DNA of 64,000 nucleotides from Pseudomonas furukawaii (GTDB lineage: Bacteria; Pseudomonadota; Gammaproteobacteria; Pseudomonadales; Pseudomonadaceae). The DNA lies in assembly GCF_002355475.1 (NCBI RefSeq), contig NZ_AP014862.1:4960001-5024000 (forward strand), written 5' to 3'. Positions 11,416 to 20,979 of this stretch are shown piece by piece. Every line of letters starts with the position of its first letter. Within the stretch, counting starts at the first letter, position 1. The position numbers were made by a program, and so were the translations under genes. The notes under the pieces were generated by a model. It was not told the origin of the DNA. It made no database searches and saw only the letters and a list, made by a program, of their open reading frames with translations.

Positions 11416-12921
11416 TCATGCCTGGGGCCGCATGTGCGGGAACAGGATGACGTCACGAATAGACGGCGAATTGGTCAACAGCATCACAAGGCGATCGATA
11501 CCGATGCCTTCGCCGGCGGTGGGGGGCATGCCGTACTCCAGCGCGTTGACGAAGTCGGCGTCGTAGTGCATCGCCTCGTCGTCACCGGCGTCCTTCTCCT
11601 TCACCTGCAGCATGAAGCGCTCGGCCTGGTCTTCGGCATCGTTCAGCTCGGAGTAGGCGTTGGCGATCTCGCGGCCGCCGATGAACAGCTCGAAGCGGTC
11701 GGTGACGCTCGGGTCCTGGTCGTTGCGGCGGGCCAGCGGGGAGACCTCGAAGGGGTACTGGGTGATGAAGTGCGGCTGCTCCAGCTTGTGCTCCACCAGT
11801 TCCTCGAAAATCATCACCTGCAGCTTGCCCAGGCCTTCGTGGCCGAGGACCTTGGCGCCGGCCTTCTTGGCGATGGCGCGGGCCTTCTCGACGTCGTTGA
11901 GGTCGGCGGCGGTGATCTCCGGGTTGTACTTGAGGATGGCGTCGAACACCGACAGGCGGGCGAAGGGCTCGCCGAAGTGGAAGACCTTGTCGCCGTAGGG
12001 CACGTCGGTGGTGCCGAGCACCGCCTGGGCCAGCTCGCGGAACAGTTCCTCGGTCAGGTCCATGTTGTCTTCGTAGTCGGCGTAGGCCTGGTAGAACTCG
12101 AGCATGGTGAACTCGGGGTTGTGCCGGGTCGAGACGCCTTCGTTACGGAAGTTGCGGTTGATCTCGAAGACCTTCTCGAAGCCGCCGACCACCAGCCGCT
12201 TGAGGTACAGCTCCGGCGCGATGCGCAGGAACATGGCCATGTCCAGGGCATTGTGGTGGGTCGCGAAGGGCTTGGCCGCCGCGCCGCCAGGGATGGTCTG
12301 CAGCATCGGGGTTTCCACTTCGAGGAAACCGCGATCGGACAGGAAGCGGCGGATATGGGCGATGACCTGGGAGCGCACGCGGAATGTGTGGCGGGTTTCC
12401 TCGTTGACGATCAGGTCGACGTAGCGCTGGCGGTAGCGCTGCTCGGTGTCGGTCAGGCCGTGGTGCTTGTCCGGCAGCGGGCGCAGGGACTTGGTCAGCA
12501 GGCGCACGCTGGTCATGTCGACGTAGAGGTCGCCCTTGCCGGAGCGGGCCACGGTGCCTTCGGCGCCGATGATGTCGCCCAGGTCCCAGGTCTTGATCTC
12601 GGCCAGGGTCTCTTCCGGCAGGGTCTTGCGGTTCACGTAGACCTGCAGGCGGCTGGTGCTGTCCTGCAGGACGATGAAGGAACCACGGTTGAGCATGATG
12701 CGACCGGCGACCTTGACCGGGATGGCTGCGGCTTCCAGCTCTTCCTTGGTCTTGTCCGCGTACTGTTTCTGCAGGTCCGCGAAGTAGGCGTCACGGCGGA
12801 AGTCATTGGGGAAGGCGATGGCCTTGGCCTCGCGCACGGCGGCAAGCTTTTCCTTGCGCTGGGCGATCAGCTTGTTCTCTTCCTGTTGCAGTTCGTGCTG
12901 GTCGGCGTGTTGGTCGCTCAT
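11416..12921 (-). CDS. lysS: Lysyl-tRNA synthetase, class II
   Basis: LysRS charges tRNA-Lys in the cytoplasm. The 501-residue protein has the family N-terminus (a charged helix, then the OB-fold anticodon-binding domain with [17 protein letters not shown]), and class II catalytic motifs. Motif 2 includes [21 protein letters not shown], and motif 3 near the end reads [11 protein letters not shown]. The ATG at 12921 gives [12 protein letters not shown], the usual Pseudomonas start. It lies 57 bp downstream of prfB on the same strand, the widely conserved prfB-lysS pairing, and ends in a strong terminator. Confidence 0.98.
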   Translation of the reverse strand: MSDQHADQHELQQEENKLIAQRKEKLAAVREAKAIAFPNDFRRDAYFADLQKQYADKTKEELEAAAIPVKVAGRIMLNRGSFIVLQDSTSRLQVYVNRKTLPEETLAEIKTWDLGDIIGAEGTVARSGKGDLYVDMTSVRLLTKSLRPLPDKHHGLTDTEQRYRQRYVDLIVNEETRHTFRVRSQVIAHIRRFLSDRGFLEVETPMLQTIPGGAAAKPFATHHNALDMAMFLRIAPELYLKRLVVGGFEKVFEINRNFRNEGVSTRHNPEFTMLEFYQAYADYEDNMDLTEELFRELAQAVLGTTDVPYGDKVFHFGEPFARLSVFDAILKYNPEITAADLNDVEKARAIAKKAGAKVLGHEGLGKLQVMIFEELVEHKLEQPHFITQYPFEVSPLARRNDQDPSVTDRFELFIGGREIANAYSELNDAEDQAERFMLQVKEKDAGDDEAMHYDADFVNALEYGMPPTAGEGIGIDRLVMLLTNSPSIRDVILFPHMRPQA

Positions 12922-12978
12922 GGTCGTTCTATCTGCCTGGCGTCAATTTCAAATGAAGATAATCGTGGGAGGCCCGTG

Positions 12979-14074
12979 TCAGAGCCCTTGTTTCAGGCTG
13001 GCCTCGAGGTACTCGTTCAGATCGCCGTCGAGCACCTTGTCGCAGTCGCTGCGTTCGACGCCGGTGCGCAGGTCCTTGATCCGCGACTGGTCGAGGACGT
13101 AGGAGCGGATCTGGTGGCCCCAGCCGATGTCGGACTTGGAGTCCTCCAGGGCCTGGGAGGCGGCGGTGCGCTTCTGCATCTCCAGTTCGTACAACTTGGC
13201 CCGCAGCATCTTCATGGCGGTGTCCTTGTTGGCGTGCTGGGAGCGTTCGTTCTGGCACGCCACCACGGTGTTGGTCGGCACGTGGGTGATACGCACCGCG
13301 GAGTCGGTGGTGTTCACGTGCTGACCACCCGCGCCGGAGGAGCGGTAGGTGTCGATGCGCAGGTCGGACGGGTTGATCTCGATCTCGATGTTGTCGTCGA
13401 TCTCGGGAGAGACGAACACTGCGGTGAACGAGGTGTGGCGACGGTTGCCGGAGTCGAACGGGCTCTTGCGCACCAGGCGGTGCACGCCGATCTCGGTGCG
13501 GAGCCAGCCGAAGGCGTATTCGCCCTTGATGTGCACGGTGGCGCCCTTGATGCCGGCGACCTCGCCTTCGGACAGTTCGACGATCTCGGCGCTGAAGCCG
13601 TTCTTGTCGGCCCAGCGCAGGTACATGCGCAGCAGCATGTTGGCCCAGTCCTGGGCCTCGGTGCCGCCGGAACCGGCCTGGATGTCCAGGTAGGCGTTGT
13701 TCGGGTCCATCTCGCCGCTGAACATGCGGCGGAATTCCAGCTTCTCGAGGATCTCGCGCAGGCGCTCGACTTCGGTGGCGACGTCATTGACCGCACCTTC
13801 GTCGTTCTCCTCGACCGCCATGTCCAGCAGGTCGCTGGAGTCGGCCAGGCCGCCGGTCAGGTCGTCGAGGGTCTCGACCACCTGCGCCAGCATGGCGCGC
13901 TCGCGGCCCAGGTTCTGGGCGTATTCGGGGTTGTTCCAGACGTTGGGGTCTTCGAGTTCGCGGTTTACTTCGACGAGACGATCATGCTTCTGATCGTAGT
14001 CAAAGATACCCCCGAATTGCCTGGGTACGTTCGGAGAGGTCCTTGATGCTGTTCAGGATCGGGTTGATTTCCAT
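12979..14074 (-). CDS. prfB: Peptide chain release factor 2, programmed +1 frameshift
   Basis: RF2 reads UGA and UAA stops and releases the peptide. The gene is in two frames. A 24-codon first part ([20 protein letters not shown]..., ATG at 14074) runs into an in-frame TGA at 14000-14002, and the body continues in the +1 frame from 14001 to 12979 without a start codon of its own. Shifting at the TGA gives 364 residues, the normal RF2 length. The body carries the anticodon-like SPF motif ([11 protein letters not shown]) and the catalytic GGQ ([15 protein letters not shown]). This is the classic autoregulatory arrangement, not a damaged gene. lysS follows on the same strand. Confidence 0.97.
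13999..14014 (-). promoter_or_regulatory. RF2 +1 frameshift site
   Basis: On the minus strand the bases read CGG GGG TAT CTT TGA C. This is the conserved prfB signal: an internal Shine-Dalgarno-like GGGGG three bases before CTT, the slippery CTT codon, the stop TGA and the following C that makes termination weak. When RF2 is scarce, the ribosome slips +1 and makes more RF2. Confidence 0.97.
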
Positions 14075-14212
14075 GGCGGGAAGCTCTCGCTGGCAAAACT
14101 TTCGGAAAAGCCGGCGAGTATACCCGACAGATCGGATGGCGGCAGCATGCCCTCCGCGATTTACGCCGATCCGGCGACACGCGGAGGGGCGGCCGCCATT
14201 GCACGACGCCCC

Positions 14213-15238
14213 TCAGGTTCCGGGGCGGGCGACGACCATCGCCACCTGGTTGCGACCGTTGTTCTTGGCCTCGTAGAGGCCCTGGTCGGCCATGTCCACC
14301 AGCACCAGGGCCGACTGGCCGGCATTCGGGGTGAGGGTGGCGACGCCGATGCTGACGCTCAGTACCGATCCCGGCGCGGGTACGTCATGGGGAATGGCCA
14401 GGGCCTCGACGCAGCGACGCACCTTTTCCGCCAGCAGGCGCGCGCCACCGGCGGCCGTCCCGGGCAGCACCATGGCGAACTCCTCGCCGCCATAGCGCGC
14501 CGCCAGGTCCGTGGCGCGGCTGCAGGAGGCGCGGATCGCCTCGGCCACCTTGCGCAGCGCATCGTCCCCGGCGACATGGCCGAAGCTGTCGTTGAAACTC
14601 TTGAAGTGATCGACATCGATCATCAGCAGCGACAGTTCGCTCTGCTCCCGCAGGGCGCGCCGCCACTCCATGTCCAGGTATTCATCGAAGTGCCGACGGT
14701 TGGAAAGACCGGTCAGGCCGTCGGAGTTCATCAGCCGCTGCAGCACCAGGTTGGTCTCCAGCAGTTGCTGCTGGCTTTCCCGCAGGGCCCGGTAGGCCTC
14801 GTCGCGCTGCAGCAGGGCGGTGTAGGAGCGCGAGTGATAGCGGATGCGCGCCACCAGTTCGATGGCGTCCGGCAGCTTCACCAGGTAGTCGTTGGCCCCT
14901 GCGGCGAAGGCGGCGCTTTTCACCGAGGGTTCTTCCTTGGTGGACAGCACGATGATCGGCACATCCCGCAGGGCCGGCAGGGCGCGGCACTCGGCCAGCA
15001 GGCTGAGACCATCCACGCCGGGCATCACCAGGTCGAGGAGGATCACCGTGGGTCGGATCTGCAGGGCCACGGCCACCGCCTGGAGCGGGTCCGAGCAGAA
15101 ATGGAAGTCGATGCCCGGCTCGGCCGACAGTGACCGCCGCACGGTCTCGCCGATCATCGCCTGGTCATCGACCAGCAGAACCATCGCGGAGGGTTCCACC
15201 GGGGTCATGTCCATGGGGCTTCGATAGGGGTATTGCAT
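14213..15238 (-). CDS. wspR: Diguanylate cyclase response regulator WspR
   Basis: WspR makes cyclic di-GMP when phosphorylated by WspE, promoting biofilm formation. The 341-residue protein has an N-terminal receiver domain ([11 protein letters not shown]; phospho-acceptor Asp69 in [10 protein letters not shown]), a helical linker ([18 protein letters not shown]) and a GGDEF domain. The active-site loop is GGEEF at 250-254, and an inhibitory I-site RATD lies at 241-244, five residues before it, so product feedback is expected. The sequence follows P. aeruginosa WspR closely from [11 protein letters not shown] onward. The ATG at 15238 is preceded by GGAGAG; wspF ends 34 bp upstream. It is the final gene of the wsp operon. 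Confidence 0.97.
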   Translation of the reverse strand: MQYPYRSPMDMTPVEPSAMVLLVDDQAMIGETVRRSLSAEPGIDFHFCSDPLQAVAVALQIRPTVILLDLVMPGVDGLSLLAECRALPALRDVPIIVLSTKEEPSVKSAAFAAGANDYLVKLPDAIELVARIRYHSRSYTALLQRDEAYRALRESQQQLLETNLVLQRLMNSDGLTGLSNRRHFDEYLDMEWRRALREQSELSLLMIDVDHFKSFNDSFGHVAGDDALRKVAEAIRASCSRATDLAARYGGEEFAMVLPGTAAGGARLLAEKVRRCVEALAIPHDVPAPGSVLSVSIGVATLTPNAGQSALVLVDMADQGLYEAKNNGRNQVAMVVARPGT

Positions 15239-15272
15239 AACGCTCTCCGGGCCCTGCGGCCTGAGGTGAATT

Positions 15273-16277
15273 TCATCCGAACGCCTCCACCAGCCGGGGC
15301 GCGATACGCTCCAGGGCGAGGATCTCCGTGGCCGCGCCGATGGCCGCGGCGGCCTTGGGCATGCCGTAGACCGCGCAGCTGGCCTGGTCCTGGGCGATGG
15401 TCAGGAAACCCCGACCGCGCATGCGCTTGAGTCCCTCGGCGCCATCCCGGCCCATGCCGGTGAGCAGCACGCCGATGGCCTCGCCCTTCCAGTGCTCCAC
15501 CAGGCTGTCGAAGAAGACGTCGATGGACGGTCGGTACACATGGCTGGTGGGCTCGGCGGTGTAAGCCAGTTCGCCGTTGCGCAGCAGCCGCAGATGATTG
15601 TTGGTGCCGGCCAGCAGGATGGTCCCCGGTTGCGGCGGCTCGCCTTCACGGGCGAGCCGCACCGGCAGGTGGGACTCGCTGGCCAGCCAGTCGGCCATGC
15701 CGGCGGCGAAGACCTCGTCGACGTGCTGGACCAGGACCACGGCGGCGGGAAAGCCGGGGGGCAGTTGCCTGAGCAACTGCGCCAGGGAGGCAGGACCCCC
15801 CGCCGAGGCGCCGATGGCCACCAGGCGCTGGCCGGCGCCACGGGGGCGCGACGGCTCGCTGGCCTTGCGTCCCCGGCGACTGCGCGGGCCCATGAGCCAG
15901 CCGATGTTCTGGATCTTGCGCAGCAACTGCGCGGCCGCCTCGACCTGGCCGCTGCCCAGGACGGGAGTGTTCACCACGTCCAGGGCGCCATGGCCCATGG
16001 CCTCGAAGACCCGGCGCAGGTTCTGCTCGAGGTCCACGGTGACGATGAGGATGGCACAGGGCGTGCTCGCCATGATCTGGCGGGTGGCCTCGACGCCATC
16101 CATCACCGGCATCAGCAGGTCCATCAGCACCACGTCGGGCAGGTCCCGGGCGCAGGCCTGCACCGCCTCGGCGCCATTGCCGGCGACCCAGGCGATCTGG
16201 TAGGCGGGCTCCAGGGCCAGCGCCCGGCGCAACGCCTCCACCGCCAGCGGCATATCGTTGACTATCCCTATCCTCAC
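15273..16277 (-). CDS. wspF: Chemoreceptor methylesterase WspF (CheB-type)
   Basis: WspF demethylates WspA and so damps Wsp signalling; loss of this function in P. aeruginosa and P. fluorescens gives wrinkly, high-c-di-GMP colonies. The 334-residue protein has a receiver domain (RIGIVNDMP; acceptor Asp53 in [13 protein letters not shown]) and, after a linker rich in Arg/Ser, a CheB catalytic domain. The catalytic serine is in IGASAGGP, a histidine in VLVQHVDE, and an aspartate in [10 protein letters not shown]. The frame is intact, so this strain is not a wspF wrinkly mutant by truncation. The start is a GTG at 16277 overlapping the wspE stop as GTGA. Confidence 0.96.
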   Translation of the reverse strand: MRIGIVNDMPLAVEALRRALALEPAYQIAWVAGNGAEAVQACARDLPDVVLMDLLMPVMDGVEATRQIMASTPCAILIVTVDLEQNLRRVFEAMGHGALDVVNTPVLGSGQVEAAAQLLRKIQNIGWLMGPRSRRGRKASEPSRPRGAGQRLVAIGASAGGPASLAQLLRQLPPGFPAAVVLVQHVDEVFAAGMADWLASESHLPVRLAREGEPPQPGTILLAGTNNHLRLLRNGELAYTAEPTSHVYRPSIDVFFDSLVEHWKGEAIGVLLTGMGRDGAEGLKRMRGRGFLTIAQDQASCAVYGMPKAAAAIGAATEILALERIAPRLVEAFG

Positions 16278-18550
16278 CCCTGGGCCTCCCCGATCAGCAT
16301 GACCACCGCATCCAGCAACGCCTCGTCGTGGAAGCTGGCTTTCGCCAGATAATAGTCGGCGCCGGCGTCCAGGCCGCGACGGCGGTCTTCCTCGCGGTCC
16401 TTGTAGGACACCACCATCACCGGCAGCGACTGCAGGCGAGGGTCCCGGCGAACCAGGGTGACCAGCTCGATTCCGTCCATGCGCGGCATGTCGATATCGG
16501 TGATGAGCAGGTCGACATGCTCGGAACGCAGCGCGTTCCAGCCGTCCATGCCGTCCACCGCCACCGCTACGTCGTACCCCCGGCTGGCGAGCAGCTTGCG
16601 CTCCAGCTCGCGCACGGTCAGGGAGTCATCCACCACCAGCACCCGTTTGCGCTGCACACCGCCGCCCTGCCGCGCGCTGCGGTCGACCTTCTCCAGGCGG
16701 CCGCTGCCCAGCAGCTTGCCAACGGAGGTGAACAGGTCTTCCACATCGAGGATGAGCACCGGCCGGCCATCGTCCAGCAAGGCACCGGCGGACAGGTCCT
16801 GGACCTTACCCAGCCGTGGGTCGAGCGGCATCACCACCAGGGTGCGCTCGCCGATGAAACGCTCCACCGCCACGCCGTAGCAGCTGTCCCGATCACGGAT
16901 CAGCACCACCGGAATGCCCGCCTCGTCGCGCTTGCCCTCGGCGCACTGGAGGATCTGGCTGGCGGACACCAGGCCCACGTGGCGGCCTTCGTGCCAGAAG
17001 TGCTGGCGCCCTTCCAGCTGGACGATGTCCTCGTGCTGCAGCCGGGTCATGCGCTCGATATGGGCCAGTGGGAACGCATAGGCCTCGCCGCCCACCTCGA
17101 CCACCAGGCTGCGCACCACCGACAGGGTCAGCGGCACCTCGATGTGGAAGGTGACGCCACAGCCGCTGCGCTGCTCCATCCTCACGCCGCCCCGGAGCTG
17201 TCGCACCATGTGCTGCACGGCATCCAGGCCGACGCCACGTCCGGAAACCTCGGTGACCTGTTCACGCATGCTGAAGCCGGGCAGGAAAAGGAAGGCCAGC
17301 AGCTCCTCTTCGGTCATCCGCGTGGCGGTCTCCACCGTGGCGAAACCCCGCGCCACCACCGCGTCCCGCAGGCGTTCCAGGGCCACCCCGGCGCCATCGT
17401 CGGCCAACTCCAGCAACAGCATCCCGGCATGATGACGGGCCTGCAGGCGGATCACGCCTTCCTCCGGCTTGCCCAGCCGTCGACGCAGTTCCGGGCTCTC
17501 GATGCCATGGTCCACGGCATTACGCAGCAGGTGCGTCAGGGGCGCCTCCAGGCGCTCCAGCACGTCGCGGTCCACCTGGGTGCTTTCCCCGGCCACGTCC
17601 AGGCGCACCGACTTGCCGAGGGAGCGCCCCAGGTCACGAACCATGCGCGCCTGGCCAGCCAGCACATCGGCGAAGGGGCGCATGCGCGAGGCCAGGGCCG
17701 CATCGTAGAGCAGCTGGGCTCGCTGGCCACCCTGCCAGCCGAACTCGTCGAAATCGGCCATGTAGCCGGCCAGCAGTTGCTGGCACTCCCCGAGCATCTG
17801 CCGGGCTTCCCCCAGCATCGCCTGGGCCTGGGGATCGAGGCTGCCGTCCAGCGCCGACTCGCGGGCCATATCCAGGGCGCGGCTGGCGCCAGCCTGGAGG
17901 CGCTTGAGACGCAGCAACACGTCGTTCAGGGGCTTGATGCGCTGGAATGCCACCAGGGATTTGCTGGAGATATCCAGCAGGTGATCCAGGCGCTCGGCGC
18001 TGACCCGCAGCACGCGATCCCGATCGTTCCCCTCGCCGCCCGGAAGCTCGGGCTCCTGGGGCGTCGGTTCGAGCGCTGGTGGAGGCGGAGCGGGCGGCGG
18101 CGCGAGGGGCACTCGCGGTTCCAGCGGCGCGTGCGCGGGCGGTGGCGGCGTGCGGCCATCGGGCTGGCCCTGGAGCCGGGCGATCAGGGCGCTCACCGCC
18201 TCACGGCCGGCCGCCTCCGCCCAGCCCGCGTCGCTGCCGATACGCAGCAGCAGGTCCGAGCCTTGCAGCAGGGCGTCTATATGTTCCGGCTGCAGGCGCA
18301 GGTGCCCCAGGCGGGCGGCCTCCAGCAGGTCTTCCATCACATGGGCCACCTGCACCCCGGCGTCCAGCCCGACGATGCGTGCCGCGCCCTTGAGGGAATG
18401 GGCGGCGCGCATGCAGGCTTCCAGCTGCTCGGCCTGGGCCGGGTTGCGCTCCAGCACCAGCAGCCCGGCGTTGAGCACCTGGGTCTGGGCCTCCGCTTCC
18501 AGGCGGAACAGCTCCAGCAGCGAGGCGTCGCGCATCTCGTCCGGGGTCAT
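16274..18550 (-). CDS. wspE: Hybrid chemotaxis-type histidine kinase WspE
   Basis: WspE is the CheA-type kinase of the Wsp complex; it phosphorylates WspR and WspF. The 758-residue chain has an N-terminal HPt domain with His51 in AAHSLKGAAR and a Pro/Ala-rich linker near residues 130-170. A dimerisation region is followed by an HATPase domain (HLLRNAVDHGIES, DDGAGVAL, SGRGVGLDAV), a CheW-like regulatory domain, and a C-terminal receiver (RVLVVDDSLTVRE, acceptor Asp in ITDIDMPRMDG). The fused receiver distinguishes WspE from ordinary CheA. It overlaps wspD (ATGA) upstream and wspF (GTGA) downstream, so translation is coupled across the set. Confidence 0.96.
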   Translation of the reverse strand: MTPDEMRDASLLELFRLEAEAQTQVLNAGLLVLERNPAQAEQLEACMRAAHSLKGAARIVGLDAGVQVAHVMEDLLEAARLGHLRLQPEHIDALLQGSDLLLRIGSDAGWAEAAGREAVSALIARLQGQPDGRTPPPPAHAPLEPRVPLAPPPAPPPPALEPTPQEPELPGGEGNDRDRVLRVSAERLDHLLDISSKSLVAFQRIKPLNDVLLRLKRLQAGASRALDMARESALDGSLDPQAQAMLGEARQMLGECQQLLAGYMADFDEFGWQGGQRAQLLYDAALASRMRPFADVLAGQARMVRDLGRSLGKSVRLDVAGESTQVDRDVLERLEAPLTHLLRNAVDHGIESPELRRRLGKPEEGVIRLQARHHAGMLLLELADDGAGVALERLRDAVVARGFATVETATRMTEEELLAFLFLPGFSMREQVTEVSGRGVGLDAVQHMVRQLRGGVRMEQRSGCGVTFHIEVPLTLSVVRSLVVEVGGEAYAFPLAHIERMTRLQHEDIVQLEGRQHFWHEGRHVGLVSASQILQCAEGKRDEAGIPVVLIRDRDSCYGVAVERFIGERTLVVMPLDPRLGKVQDLSAGALLDDGRPVLILDVEDLFTSVGKLLGSGRLEKVDRSARQGGGVQRKRVLVVDDSLTVRELERKLLASRGYDVAVAVDGMDGWNALRSEHVDLLITDIDMPRMDGIELVTLVRRDPRLQSLPVMVVSYKDREEDRRRGLDAGADYYLAKASFHDEALLDAVVMLIGEAQG

Positions 18551-19233
18551 GCCAGGCTCCTTGCCATGGCCTGCAGCAGCAGGCCTTCATCCAGCAGCGT
18601 GATGCTGCGCCCACTCAGGTTCACCACGCCGATGGCGAACTGGCGCGCCGCCAGGTCCGGGGCGCGGCCAGGGTCCACCACCGCATCCAGGGGAATCCGG
18701 TGGACGCCGTCCACCTCGTCCACGGGCGCCACCAGCGGCCCTCCCTGGCTGCTGAAGATCAACATGCGCGGCACTATCCGTCGCTCGCCCGCGATGTCGC
18801 CGCCCTTCTCCAGGCCCAGCAATTCGACCAGGGACAGGCAGGCCACCAGGGCGCCGCGCACGTTGGTCACGCCGAGCAGCGCCAGGGAGCGCTGGTGCGG
18901 CAGGCTGTGAATGGGGCTGACGGCGGCCACCTCCGCCAGGCTGCGGGTGGGCAGGCCCAGCCACTCTTCGCCCAGGCGGAACACCAGGGTGGATCGGCGC
19001 GTGCGACCGTCCTCCTCCTCCGCGTCGGGCGACTCGCCCGCCTCGTCGCGAACCAGCGCGTAACGGTCCAGCAGCAGGGTCGCGGCGGCGGCATGCACCT
19101 CGCAGTTGCGGCAATGGACATGGGCGGCCAGTCGCTCGCAGGACTTGTCGCCATGGACACCGATACGGTTCCAGCAGTCGTCCACCGGCAGCAGATGGTC
19201 CGTGGCGATCAGCGGCAGTCGGCTATCGGTCAT
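18547..19233 (-). CDS. wspD: CheW-like coupling protein WspD
   Basis: WspD is one of two CheW-type scaffold proteins linking receptor WspA to kinase WspE. The 228-residue protein is longer than a plain CheW. The first ~95 residues form a cysteine-containing extension (DDCWNRIG, SCERLAAHVHCRNCEVH), and the CheW domain follows from about residue 100 (LVFRLGEEWLGLPTRSLAEVAAV, then LLGVTNVRGALVACLSLVELLG). The extension is a known feature of WspD. The ATG at 19233 lies inside the end of wspC (11-base overlap) and its stop overlaps the wspE start, so it is embedded in the operon. Confidence 0.95.
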   Translation of the reverse strand: MTDSRLPLIATDHLLPVDDCWNRIGVHGDKSCERLAAHVHCRNCEVHAAAATLLLDRYALVRDEAGESPDAEEEDGRTRRSTLVFRLGEEWLGLPTRSLAEVAAVSPIHSLPHQRSLALLGVTNVRGALVACLSLVELLGLEKGGDIAGERRIVPRMLIFSSQGGPLVAPVDEVDGVHRIPLDAVVDPGRAPDLAARQFAIGVVNLSGRSITLLDEGLLLQAMARSLA

Positions 19234-20467
19234 CGCCGTTCACTCCACGGGCGGCACGTTGCTGAAGCCTCAGGGCCCCCGCACGATCCCCCCGCGCCGC
19301 CAGCAGCGCGGCGAGGTGGGCCAGGGCTTCGGCATGCCGGGGTTGCAGATAGAGGGCCTTGCGGTAGAAGTCCTGGGCCTCGTCGGCCTTGCCGGCGACA
19401 TCCGCCAGCAGGCCGAGCCAGTAGAAGACATCGGCCGAAGGGCCATGGGCGACCAGGAAGGCCTCGCAGGCGATCCTCGCCTCGTCGCTGCGTCCGCCAT
19501 TGGCGAGCCGGACGATCTCCGCCAGGGACTCGTCGCGGGTGCCGGCCGGAACCGCTTTCGGGCGTTCGGGCCTGGGCAAGGGTGGACGCGGGCGCTCCGA
19601 CGGGCGCACGGGCAGGGACTGGGGCGGCGGCATCGAGGCGACCAGTCCCCTCGGACGAGCCGGCCTGGCGCCGGCATTCGGCGGCGCCAGGCGAAAAACG
19701 AAGGCCTGTGGATAACCCAACGGCTGCATGCCCTGCTGGCTCAACAGGCTGGCCTCGGCGGGGCCGATGAAGAGGGCGCCGTCCTTGTGCATCAGGCGCT
19801 TGAGCACCTCCAGCACCGCACCCTGGGTGGGCCGGTCGAAATAGATCAGCAGGTTGCGGCAGAAGACGAAATCGTAGGGCGGCTCACCCGCCAGCAGCCC
19901 GGGCTCCAGCAGGTTGCCCCTGAGGAAGCGCACCCTGGAGGCCACCTGAGGGGCCAGGGCATGGCCCTCGACGGTGGGCAGGAAGTAACGGTCGCGGAAG
20001 GACAGGTCATCGCCCCGGAAGGAATTGCGCCCATAGACGCCCTGGCGCGCCCGTTCGAGGACCCGCTCGCTGATGTCCATGGCGTCCACCTGGAACAGGC
20101 CGGGGGCGAGGCCCGCGTCCAGCAGCGCCATGACGATGGAAAAGGGCTCCTCCCCCGTCGAGCAGGGCAGGCTGAGGATGCGCAGCGGCCGTCCCGCCAG
20201 TGTGGGCAGACGCTCGAGCGCCAGGCGGCCCAGGGCGACGAAGGACTCCGGATAGCGGAAGAACCAGGTCTCCGGCACCACCACCGCCTCCACCAGCGCC
20301 TGCTGTTCGGTGGAGGAGCCATTGAGCAGGGTCCAGTAGACGGCCTCATCGGCGCAGCCGGCCGCCTTGATGCGCTGGCCCACGGCGCGCTCGATCACCG
20401 TGCGCCCCACGGACTCGGCCTCCAGGCCGATGCGGCTCTTCAGCAGGGCTTCGAAGCGCTCGATCAT
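19223..20467 (-). CDS. wspC: Chemoreceptor methyltransferase WspC (CheR-type with TPR)
   Basis: WspC methylates glutamates on WspA using S-adenosylmethionine, counteracting WspF. The 414-residue protein starts with a CheR N-terminal helical domain (MIERFEALLKSRIGL). The SAM-binding fold includes ETWFFRYPESF, LSLPCSTGEEPFS and FVFCRNLLIYFD. A proline-rich linker follows at about 290-330, and the C-terminus carries tetratricopeptide-like helices (ADVFYWLGLLADVAGKADEA, AEALAHLAALL). The ATG at 20467 overlaps the wspB stop as ATGA; the long upstream extension of this frame runs through wspB and is not coding. Confidence 0.95.
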   Translation of the reverse strand: MIERFEALLKSRIGLEAESVGRTVIERAVGQRIKAAGCADEAVYWTLLNGSSTEQQALVEAVVVPETWFFRYPESFVALGRLALERLPTLAGRPLRILSLPCSTGEEPFSIVMALLDAGLAPGLFQVDAMDISERVLERARQGVYGRNSFRGDDLSFRDRYFLPTVEGHALAPQVASRVRFLRGNLLEPGLLAGEPPYDFVFCRNLLIYFDRPTQGAVLEVLKRLMHKDGALFIGPAEASLLSQQGMQPLGYPQAFVFRLAPPNAGARPARPRGLVASMPPPQSLPVRPSERPRPPLPRPERPKAVPAGTRDESLAEIVRLANGGRSDEARIACEAFLVAHGPSADVFYWLGLLADVAGKADEAQDFYRKALYLQPRHAEALAHLAALLAARGDRAGALRLQQRAARGVNGDDR

Positions 20468-20970
20468 GCGCCCCCCTCCCGGGTCGGGAAGAGCAACCCG
20501 CGCACCTCGTCGGTCAGCAGGTCGGCCACGCGTATCCGCTGCACCAGGCCATCGGCGGCCTGGTAGACCGGTCCCAGGTAGCGGGCCAGGCCACGCTCCA
20601 GGCCATAGTCTCGGAACGCTTCGGGCGCGCAGCGCAGGGTGTCGGTGGCCTGTTCGAGGATCAGCCCCAGCCAATGCCCCTGCCCCGCCGGGGGATAGTC
20701 CACCAGCACCAGCCGGGTACTGGTGCGCACCTGGGCGGGCTGGCCGAAGGCGAGCCGGGCCAGGTCCAGCACCGGCACCAGTCGCTGGCGGTGGGCGAGG
20801 ACGCCCGCGACCCAGGCCGGCGCCTCGGGCACCTGCTTGAGGTCGCGCAATGGCAGCACCTCCACCACCTCATGCACATCCAGGGCGTAACGGTCGCCCC
20901 CCAGGCGGAACTGCAGGTACAGCCGCCCCCTGGCGGTGCGGGCCGGGGCATGGGTACGGCTCGGACTCAT
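20464..20970 (-). CDS. wspB: CheW-like coupling protein WspB
   Basis: A 168-residue single CheW domain (LYLQFRLGGDRYALDVHEVVEV; VAGVLAHRQRLVPVLDLARL) that couples WspA to WspE at the inner membrane. Compared with wspD it has no cysteine-rich extension. The ATG at 20970 lies 9 bp after the wspA stop and the gene ends with an ATGA overlap into wspC. Presence of both WspB and WspD is the normal Wsp composition. Confidence 0.95.
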   Translation of the reverse strand: MSPSRTHAPARTARGRLYLQFRLGGDRYALDVHEVVEVLPLRDLKQVPEAPAWVAGVLAHRQRLVPVLDLARLAFGQPAQVRTSTRLVLVDYPPAGQGHWLGLILEQATDTLRCAPEAFRDYGLERGLARYLGPVYQAADGLVQRIRVADLLTDEVRGLLFPTREGGA

Positions 20971-20979
20971 GGCGCCGCC

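Noticed and set aside
11434-14046. 870-codon plus-strand open frame opposite lysS and prfB
   Set aside because: It is antisense to two certain genes and shows no family motif; a frame artefact of GC-rich third positions.
12979-14074. prfB as a frameshifted pseudogene
   Set aside because: The frame break sits exactly at the conserved programmed frameshift site with all signal elements.
16328-18910. 860-codon plus-strand open frame opposite wspE and wspD
   Set aside because: Its translation is His/Gln-rich without domains, while the minus strand encodes recognisable kinase and CheW domains.
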